Origin: an uncultured Flavobacteriia bacterium | GTDB lineage: Bacteria; Bacteroidota; Bacteroidia; Flavobacteriales; Flavobacteriaceae | DNA: 10,670 bases | NCBI GenBank assembly: GCA_946482495.1 | Contig: CAMLRV010000064.1 | Span: 1 to 10,670 of the forward strand | Reading direction: 5' to 3' | Shown here: positions 5,457 through 10,670 of the stretch, piece after piece | How the letters are laid out: each line of letters opens with the position of its first letter | How positions within the stretch are numbered: position 1 is the first letter of the stretch | Made by a program: the position numbers and the translations under genes | Notes under the pieces: generated by a model | What the model saw: only the letters and a program-made list of their open reading frames with translations | Database searches by the model: none | What the model was told of the DNA's origin: nothing

Positions 5457-6480
5457 TATCCCAACCCAACTCACAATTATAAATTAACTGACCTTTCTTA
5501 ATTTCTAACGGACAATTAAAATTATTGGTATATAAACCGCCGGTTCCTAATCCTTGTGGCATTGAATTGTTTAAAGTATACGTAAATTGCGCAATAGCAT
5601 TTAATCCAACATTACTTTCTAATGCGGAAGTCATCCACCAACCGATGTTTTGTTTTTCGGCAATTTCAATCCATTCTAGGCTGCCTCTGATACCACCAAT
5701 AAAACTCGGTTTCAAAATAATATATTGTGGCTGAATGGTTTCTAACAACTTCACTTTGTCTTCATATTTAAGAACTCCAATTAGCTCTTCATCTAAAGCA
5801 ATTGGAAATGGTGTTTGTTGACAAAGTTGTTGCATTTCATAAAACTGACCAGCTTTAATAGGTTGTTCAATGCTATGCAATTGGTATTGAGAAAGTAGTT
5901 GTAATTTTTCTAAAGCTTCATTTGGAGAAAAAGCACCATTCGCATCTACACGGATTTCAATGGTTTTAGCATCAAAATGTTTTCTAATAAATGCTAACAA
6001 CTCTAATTCTTGTTGAAAATCAATGGCTCCAATTTTAAGTTTGATACAAGTAAAACCAGTAGCTAATTTTTCTTTAATTTGTTGTTTCATGAAGGCTTCG
6101 TCGCCCATCCAAACTAATCCGTTAATTGAAATAGCTTCTTTTCCATTGGTAAAATCAGATGGAAATAATTCAAATGTAGATGCTGCTTGTAACGACAAAA
6201 ATGCCATTTCTATCCCAAATTGAATCGATGGAAATTCCAACAATTCTTGCCAAAGTGTATCTTTTCCTAAATGAATATTTTCACAAACCCATTTTAATTT
6301 TTCTTCGTAATCTGGTCGGTCATCAACAGACAAACCTCGTAACAAACCACACTCGCCTACACCAATTTTTCCTTTATCTTCCAAAAACAAAAACCAAGTT
6401 TCTTTCTCGGTTAAAATACCTCGAGAAGTGCCACTTGGACGTCTAAAGTTTAGGATGTATTTTTTGTAGGTTGCTTTCAT
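5440..6480 (-). CDS. menC: o-succinylbenzoate synthase
   Basis: This 346-residue enolase-superfamily enzyme dehydrates SHCHC to o-succinylbenzoate in menaquinone synthesis. The catalytic set is complete. The KxK motif is at K147-L-K149, the magnesium ligands are D179 (VDANG), E205 (IEQP) and D230 (LDEE), and the opposing lysine is K257 in I-L-K-P-S. S-A-L-E-S-N-V-G at 285-292 is typical of the barrel end. The N-terminal capping domain (about 1-110) carries the expected G-E-C-G-L-L loop. Together with menB and menA in the same operon this supports MenC over other superfamily members such as dipeptide epimerases. It is the last gene of the operon, 13 bases after the TPR gene. Its stop overlaps the end of the VOC gene. 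menE, often nearby in related genomes, is not in the window. Confidence 0.9.
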   Translation of the reverse strand: MKATYKKYILNFRRPSGTSRGILTEKETWFLFLEDKGKIGVGECGLLRGLSVDDRPDYEEKLKWVCENIHLGKDTLWQELLEFPSIQFGIEMAFLSLQAASTFELFPSDFTNGKEAISINGLVWMGDEAFMKQQIKEKLATGFTCIKLKIGAIDFQQELELLAFIRKHFDAKTIEIRVDANGAFSPNEALEKLQLLSQYQLHSIEQPIKAGQFYEMQQLCQQTPFPIALDEELIGVLKYEDKVKLLETIQPQYIILKPSFIGGIRGSLEWIEIAEKQNIGWWMTSALESNVGLNAIAQFTYTLNNSMPQGLGTGGLYTNNFNCPLEIKKGQLIYNCELGWDIKNLQ

Positions 6481-6493
6481 TTCAATGACAATT

Positions 6494-7684
6494 TTATTCT
6501 AAGATTCGTAAAATCTTTTTAAAATTATCTGTTGGAAAACCTTTCTTTTCAAATTCAGCAAAATCGGCCTTAGTTTGATTTACCCAACTTTTATTAGCAG
6601 AAATATTATTGTCTTTATATAATTTGTGGATATCTTTTGCATCGCCAACTTTATTCGTAAACAAGTAAACGTGGGCTAATTTCAATTGATAAAGTAATTC
6701 AGAGGAGTTTTTATCTATCGCTTTCTTGTATTGTTCTTCCGCTTTTACGAATTGTTTATTCGACAAATAAATATCTCCTAAAGCACTAAAATCGTTATCC
6801 TTAGCATATTTTTTATCTACAATTTCTTTTTGAATCAAAGCAATTGCTTCTACTGATTTTCCTTTTTTAAACAATTCAGAAGATTCCAATCTAATTTTAT
6901 CTAAATAGTTTTGCAATTCACCTGCTGGAACTAAACTCTCAGTAGCAATGCTTTGCATGATATTTGTTTTCTCAATTGCTAACAATTGTTTGTATTCACT
7001 ATACTTATACTTCGCTGCAAAAATTTTTAAAAACGTAGCTAAATAATTATTTTTATTCGCTACCATTTTTATCATTGGTAATTTTTCAGCTTCACTTAAA
7101 AGTTCTTTTTTTGTATTGACATTCCAACCACGACTCGCATTATAATCGACCCAAGAAACTACTTCCAACACAATTTTGGTACTCATTACCCAATTTTTAT
7201 TCTCAAAAGCGAACCAAACATTTGGCGCATTATCAAAACATTTTGTGTTTTTTATGGAAATCACTTTACTATCTTTACTAACTGGTTCTTTAATGAAATA
7301 ACAAGCTGTTTCTAATTTTCCATCTTTTAAGAATTGTGTTCCCGCTTTTTCAGAAGTATAAATTCCGTATAAACAAGTATCATCCCCAGAAAGCGAATTG
7401 GTTAATGTAATTGCCCCTGCAGTTCCTTGACTAATTCCGGTTGGATCAGGAATAGCTTTTAAAACAGAAGCTAAACTTGTGGTAACTTTTCCATTTTCGT
7501 CAATTAAAGAAATTCGATAGACAAATTCAGATGCTCCTTCTGGCAAATCATCAATTTTGACCAACGTTCTGTTTCCCGATGATAACTTAATTTCTTTTGT
7601 AAAAGCTCTTTCCTTATCCCAAAAGCCATCTTTTTGAGCGAATGAAAATTGAGTAAGCAGTAATAATATAAATAGTTTTTTCAT
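6494..7684 (-). CDS. secreted TPR-containing protein of unknown function
   Basis: This 396-residue protein has a type I signal peptide (residues 1-16, ending S-F-A before Q17). The N-terminal half (about 20-180) appears to be a beta-rich domain with four cysteines (C104, C128, C149 and a nearby aromatic core); I do not recognise it. The C-terminal half is helical, with at least one clear TPR at about 298-331 (A-L-G-D-I-Y-L-S-N-K then A-E-E-Q-Y-K-K-A-I) and a second, weaker one at about 331-358. TPRs suggest binding of protein partners in the periplasm. It sits between the hydrolase gene (41-base gap) and menC (13-base gap) on the same strand, so it is probably co-expressed with menaquinone genes. 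An exported protein has no obvious place in that cytoplasmic pathway. The only cysteine count I trust is three; the domain assignment is descriptive. Confidence 0.8.
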   Translation of the reverse strand: MKKLFILLLLTQFSFAQKDGFWDKERAFTKEIKLSSGNRTLVKIDDLPEGASEFVYRISLIDENGKVTTSLASVLKAIPDPTGISQGTAGAITLTNSLSGDDTCLYGIYTSEKAGTQFLKDGKLETACYFIKEPVSKDSKVISIKNTKCFDNAPNVWFAFENKNWVMSTKIVLEVVSWVDYNASRGWNVNTKKELLSEAEKLPMIKMVANKNNYLATFLKIFAAKYKYSEYKQLLAIEKTNIMQSIATESLVPAGELQNYLDKIRLESSELFKKGKSVEAIALIQKEIVDKKYAKDNDFSALGDIYLSNKQFVKAEEQYKKAIDKNSSELLYQLKLAHVYLFTNKVGDAKDIHKLYKDNNISANKSWVNQTKADFAEFEKKGFPTDNFKKILRILE

Positions 7685-7725
7685 TAAATAATTTTTCTTT
7701 TGTTTAGCAATTTTAGTACCAAATT

Positions 7726-8403
7726 TTACAAATCAATACTTTGTCCGATTTCTAACAGCATTAAATCTTTTCCTTTTTCGAAAAATTTGCGTTTTGCTTC
7801 TTCGTGATTGATTTCAATATATCCGAAAGTATCGTAATGATACCCTAAAACTTTATCGCAATCCACAAAATCCGAAGCAATAATAGCGTCATCGACATCC
7901 ATAGTAAAATTACTTCCAATTGGTAAAATGGCTAAATCTAACTTGGTTCGCATTGGAATTAATTTCATATCCATTGACAAAGCCGTATCACCAGCGATAT
8001 AAATATTTTTATGTTCGCCTTCAATTACGAATCCGCCAGGTTGACCACCATAACTTCCATCTGGAAAAGAAGAAGTGTGAATCGCATTGACATATTTTAC
8101 ATTTCCAAATTCGAAATCCCAACTTCCGCCATGATTCATTGGATGATATTGAAAGCCTTTATTTCCGAAATGTGAGGCAATTTCATAATTTGAAACAATC
8201 ACTGCATCTGTTCTTTTTGCAATAGTTTCCACATCTAGAATATGATCTTGATGCGCATGCGTTAACAAAATATAATCCGCTTCAATTTCATCAATATTAA
8301 TATGTGAAGCTTTTGAATTTCCTGAAATAAATGGATCCACCAAAATATGAATGTCATTGATTTGAATTCCTAAACAAGCGTGACCGTAAAATGTAATTTT
8401 CAT
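7726..8403 (-). CDS. UPF0173 metal-dependent hydrolase, metallo-beta-lactamase fold
   Basis: At 225 residues it has the normal length of the UPF0173 family. The metal motif H49-A-H51-Q-D53-H54 is intact. Further likely ligands are H109 (A-I-H-T-S-S), D139 (A-G-D-T) and H189 (G-Y-H-Y-D-T-F). The opening M-K-I-T-F-Y-G-H-A and the L-V-D-P-F motif are family hallmarks. No signal peptide is present, so it is cytoplasmic and probably binds two zinc or manganese ions. The substrate is not established for the family. It lies 27 bases after menA in a menB-menA-hydrolase-TPR-menC run. The fold includes known thioesterases such as glyoxalase II, so release of CoA from DHNA-CoA is a possible but unproven role. 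The start gives the family-standard N-terminus. Confidence 0.9.
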   Translation of the reverse strand: MKITFYGHACLGIQINDIHILVDPFISGNSKASHINIDEIEADYILLTHAHQDHILDVETIAKRTDAVIVSNYEIASHFGNKGFQYHPMNHGGSWDFEFGNVKYVNAIHTSSFPDGSYGGQPGGFVIEGEHKNIYIAGDTALSMDMKLIPMRTKLDLAILPIGSNFTMDVDDAIIASDFVDCDKVLGYHYDTFGYIEINHEEAKRKFFEKGKDLMLLEIGQSIDL

Positions 8404-8430
8404 ATTAATTCATAATTAGTTAGAAATAAT

Positions 8431-9318
8431 TTAATGGTATAAGAAGCTTATCCATATTAAAATACTCAAAGCAAATGTTCCCAATGCTACTTTTTTTAAT
8501 TCAGGATCAAAATCCTCGTGTTTTTCAGATTTTCTTACTTTTTCTAAGTGTTTCAAGAAAAAAATAAAAACTAAAAAACTAAACAATATTCTAATATTTA
8601 CACCTATTGAAAAAATAAACAAACAAAAAAATGGCACTAGAATTAAAAAATGCTGATAATTTTTAGCCCATTTTAATCCTTTTTTCACCACAATTGTGTT
8701 TTTTCCTGCGACTTTATCATTTTCAATATCGCGCATGTTGTTCAAATTCAGAACAGCTGTACTCAACATTCCTATAGCAATAGCAGGCAAAAACAACTTA
8801 GCATCTATAGTTTTTGAATACAAGAAATTACTTCCAATAACAGCTACTAATCCGAAAAATATAAAAACAAAAATATCCCCAAAACCGCTGTAACCGTAAG
8901 CATTATTTCCTACTGTGTATTTAATAGCTGCTACAATTGAAGCAATTCCAAGTATCAAAAATATAAGAGTATACATAAAATTTTCTTGTCCGAATGCGAA
9001 GTAAATTAAAGCAACTGCTAATACAAAAGCTATAATTCCGTTGATTATAATTGCTTGTTTCATTTGAGCAGAAGTAATTTCTCCTGAGGCTACCAAACGT
9101 TTTTCTCCAATTCTGTTAGCATCAGTTCCTTTAATTCCATCGCCATAATCGTTAGCGAAATTAGACAATATTTGAAAAGACAATGTCGTTAATAAAGCTA
9201 AAACGAAAATTATCCATTCAAATTTATTCTGATAATAGGCATAAGCACTTCCTACCAAAATTCCAGAAATGGAAAGTGGTAATGTTCTTAAGCGTGCGGC
9301 TTGAATCCAGTGTTTCAT
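8431..9318 (-). CDS. menA: 1,4-dihydroxy-2-naphthoate polyprenyltransferase
   Basis: This 295-residue integral membrane protein of the UbiA superfamily attaches the polyprenyl chain to DHNA, giving demethylmenaquinone. About eight hydrophobic segments can be traced. Two Asp-rich motifs that bind magnesium-diphosphate are visible: N-D-Y-G-D-G-I-K-G-T-D at 56-66, typical of MenA, and N-N-M-R-D-I-E-N-D-K-V-A-G-K at 193-206 (D197, D201). The opening W-I-Q-A-A-R-L-R-T-L-P-L-S fits MenA and fixes the start. It follows menB after 67 bases that hold a strong palindrome, so its translation or transcript level may differ from menB. The hydrolase gene follows 27 bases later. Confidence 0.93.
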   Translation of the reverse strand: MKHWIQAARLRTLPLSISGILVGSAYAYYQNKFEWIIFVLALLTTLSFQILSNFANDYGDGIKGTDANRIGEKRLVASGEITSAQMKQAIIINGIIAFVLAVALIYFAFGQENFMYTLIFLILGIASIVAAIKYTVGNNAYGYSGFGDIFVFIFFGLVAVIGSNFLYSKTIDAKLFLPAIAIGMLSTAVLNLNNMRDIENDKVAGKNTIVVKKGLKWAKNYQHFLILVPFFCLFIFSIGVNIRILFSFLVFIFFLKHLEKVRKSEKHEDFDPELKKVALGTFALSILIWISFLYH

Positions 9319-9326
9319 GTGAAAAA

Positions 9327-9383
9327 GTTGGAAGCTGGAAGCTGGAAGACCGAAGTAACTTCACACTTCCAGCTTCCGGCTTC
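9327..9383. repeat. heptad-based 18-bp palindrome between menB and menA
   Basis: One arm (9331-9348) is built from GCTGGAA heptads: GTTGGAA, GCTGGAA, GCTGGAA and GACCGAA run head to tail from 9327. The other arm (9366-9383) carries the inverse units CTTCCAGCTTCCGGCTTC. The 18-base arms pair with one imperfect position. The 17-base loop holds a nested GAAGT-A-ACTTC palindrome. In the men transcript the hairpin ends 12 bases before the menA start codon and is followed by a short U5 run, so it could attenuate transcription, shape mRNA stability or limit ribosome access. It may also be a copy of a mobile-type intergenic repeat. Confidence 0.85.
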
Positions 9384-9385
9384 AT

Positions 9386-10225
9386 TTATGGTAAATATTT
9401 CTTTTCAAAGTTTGGTTTACGTTTTTCCAAGAAAGCATCTCTACCTTCTTTTGCTTCGTCAGTCATATAAGCTAAACGAGTGGCTTCACCAGCAAAAACT
9501 TGTTGTCCTACCATTCCATCATCTGTTAAATTCATCGCGAATTTTAGCATTTTAATTGATGTTGGCGATTTTCCTAAAATTTCTTGTGCCCATTCATAAG
9601 CGGTATCTTCCAATTCAGCATGTGAAATTACGGCATTTACCATTCCCATTTCGTAAGCATCTTGTGCTGAATAATTTCTTCCTAAAAAGAAAATTTCTCT
9701 AGCTTTTTTCTGTCCAACCATTTTGGCTAAATAAGCGGAACCATAACCACCATCAAAACTGGTTACATCAGCATCTGTTTGTTTAAAAATAGCGTGTTCT
9801 TTACTGGCTAAAGTCAAATCACAAACCACATGCAAACTATGTCCACCACCAACTGCCCAACCTGGAACCACACAAATTACGGCTTTAGGCATAAAACGAA
9901 TCATACGTTGCACTTCTAAAATATTTAATCTGTGGTAACCATCCTCACCAACATAACCTTGATGACCACGAGCTTTTTGATCACCCCCACTACAAAAACT
10001 CCAAATTCCATCTTTAGAACTTGGTCCTTCTGCTGAAAGTAAAACCACTCCAATTGAAGTATCTTCTTGCGCATCATAAAAAGCATCGATTAATTCTGAA
10101 GTTGTTTTTGGACGAAATGCGTTGCGCACATCAGGTCGATTAAAAGCTATTCTAGCTACACCATCACATTTTTTATAAGTGATATCTTCGTATTCTTTTA
10201 CGGTTTTCCAATTGATTGTACTCAT
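9386..10225 (-). CDS. menB: 1,4-dihydroxy-2-naphthoyl-CoA synthase
   Basis: This 279-residue crotonase-fold enzyme closes the ring of o-succinylbenzoyl-CoA to DHNA-CoA. MenB hallmarks are visible: R34-N-A-F-R-P, the oxyanion-hole motif C78-S-G-G-D-Q, G-W-A-V-G-G-G-H (122-129), and S-F-D158-G-G-Y-G-S with the catalytic Asp. D151 in Q-T-D-A-D-V occupies the place of the glycine that binds bicarbonate in E. coli MenB. As in the Mycobacterium tuberculosis enzyme, this predicts the bicarbonate-independent type. The C-terminal R-K-P-N-F motif is also standard. It is the first gene of the cluster within the window and diverges from the peptidase gene. Its leader contains only weak promoter-like boxes. 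Confidence 0.95.
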   Translation of the reverse strand: MSTINWKTVKEYEDITYKKCDGVARIAFNRPDVRNAFRPKTTSELIDAFYDAQEDTSIGVVLLSAEGPSSKDGIWSFCSGGDQKARGHQGYVGEDGYHRLNILEVQRMIRFMPKAVICVVPGWAVGGGHSLHVVCDLTLASKEHAIFKQTDADVTSFDGGYGSAYLAKMVGQKKAREIFFLGRNYSAQDAYEMGMVNAVISHAELEDTAYEWAQEILGKSPTSIKMLKFAMNLTDDGMVGQQVFAGEATRLAYMTDEAKEGRDAFLEKRKPNFEKKYLP

Positions 10226-10254
10226 ATATTATTGTAAGTATTTCTAATTTTCAG

Positions 10255-10287
10255 TAAAAATAATTCATTTTTTGCATTATCTTGCAA
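10255..10287 (-). promoter_or_regulatory. menB/peptidase divergent region: weak promoter box and TTGCA inverted repeat
   Basis: The 83-base gap between the divergent starts holds TTGCA-N6-TGCAA (10272-10287), a 16-base inverted repeat that could be an operator. On the - strand, TATTTTTA (10255-10262) is one base off the TAnnTTTG box, with a TTG 22 bases upstream. That TTG overlaps the palindrome, so a bound protein could affect the men operon. All of this is pattern matching in A/T-rich DNA. Confidence 0.25.
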
Positions 10288-10308
10288 CTCTATTTAAAAT
10301 AATTCAAA

Positions 10309-10670
10309 ATGAAAAAATCTATTATACTTTCAGCATTTTTGTTAGGAACTTTCACAATTCAAGCGCAAAATTATGATTTTCAAGAAATTAAAAACATTGA
10401 ACACAATCCAGTAATCTCACAAGGTCAAACAGGAACATGTTGGAGTTTTTCAACTACTTCCTTTTTAGAGTCGGAAATTACTCGACTTACGGGCAAAAAA
10501 ATTGATATTTCTGAAATGTATCAAGCTAGAACAACCTATCCTTTGAAAGCAGAAAATTATGTAATGCGTCAAGGAAAAGCCAATTTTGGTGAAGGGGCTT
10601 TGGCTCATGATGTAATGAATAGTGCAAATAAATATGGTATTGTACCAAACAGTGTGTATACAGGTTTAGA
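10309..10670 (+). CDS. secreted C1 papain-like peptidase (aminopeptidase C/bleomycin hydrolase type), 5' part
   Basis: The frame is open to the window edge and gives 120 residues of the N-terminus. A signal peptide (about 1-19, ending I-Q-A-Q) precedes the papain-family active-site segment Q38-G-Q-T-G-T-C44-W-S-F-S, where C44 is the nucleophile and Q38, six residues before it, is the oxyanion-hole Gln. The following F-L-E-S-E-I-T-R, D-I-S-E-M-Y and G-A-L-A-H-D-V-M-N...K-Y-G-I-V-P pattern matches the bleomycin hydrolase/PepC branch (C1B) rather than secreted papains with a propeptide. The lack of a propeptide before the catalytic segment fits that branch. Classical PepC is cytoplasmic, so the signal peptide is a lineage trait. 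His and Asn of the catalytic site lie beyond the window. The gene diverges from menB. Confidence 0.85.
   Translation, partial: MKKSIILSAFLLGTFTIQAQNYDFQEIKNIEHNPVISQGQTGTCWSFSTTSFLESEITRLTGKKIDISEMYQARTTYPLKAENYVMRQGKANFGEGALAHDVMNSANKYGIVPNSVYTGL

Noticed and set aside
5454..5480. Frameshift that cut the C-terminus of the VOC protein
   Set aside because: The bases after the stop in the other frames do not restore a typical family tail, and they code well for menC.
6023..6446. Two short + strand frames inside menC
   Set aside because: menC has a complete catalytic set on the other strand, so these are shadow frames.
9183..9555. Overlapping + strand frames across the menA-menB junction
   Set aside because: They translate the heptad palindrome and antisense men genes and show no family features.

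Overview
The window is AT-rich, roughly two-thirds A+T, and reads as a chromosomal segment of a Flavobacterium-like member of the Bacteroidota. The main reasons are a GldI-type gliding lipoprotein, dual cyclophilin-FKBP proteins, TAnnTTTG-type promoter boxes, A-rich rather than Shine-Dalgarno leaders, and a menaquinone (men) cluster of the kind found in Flavobacteriaceae. No tRNA, rRNA, CRISPR, transposase or phage gene was seen.

Left block, + strand (1-2935): the last codons of a probable DHH phosphoesterase gene, then three tightly spaced peptidyl-prolyl isomerase-family genes. These are gldI (degenerate FKBP lipoprotein) and two tandem paralogues in which a cyclophilin domain is fused to an FKBP domain. 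One paralogue is a lipoprotein and the other has a type I signal peptide. All three look like envelope or periplasmic folding factors that could serve gliding or type IX secretion cargo. A strong bidirectional terminator closes the block.

Middle block (2977-5456): a small lipoprotein with a GldH-like layout on the - strand, then on the + strand ruvX (yqgF), an SRPBCC-fold protein, an unrecognised secreted protein and a PhnB-like VOC protein. The SRPBCC gene sits between two tracts of GATTTAC heptad repeats. Its leader also carries a bulged palindrome, and a near-consensus Bacteroidota promoter lies at the 3' end of ruvX.

Right block, - strand (10225 down to 5440): a probable five-gene operon menB, menA, UPF0173 metallo-beta-lactamase-fold hydrolase, secreted TPR protein, menC. 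MenC and MenB make o-succinylbenzoate and DHNA-CoA, and MenA prenylates DHNA. The CoA-release step between MenB and MenA has no classical thioesterase in this window, which makes the hydrolase of interest. A second heptad-based palindrome lies between menB and menA, just before the menA start. menC overlaps the convergent VOC gene by 17 bases with no visible terminator.

Right edge, + strand: the 5' part of a secreted papain-like peptidase of the aminopeptidase C/bleomycin hydrolase type, divergent from menB.

Most genes are ordinary core or lineage genes. The less explained signals are the two period-7 intergenic repeat families, the asymmetric cyclophilin active sites of the tandem immunophilins, and the hydrolase and TPR passengers of the men operon.
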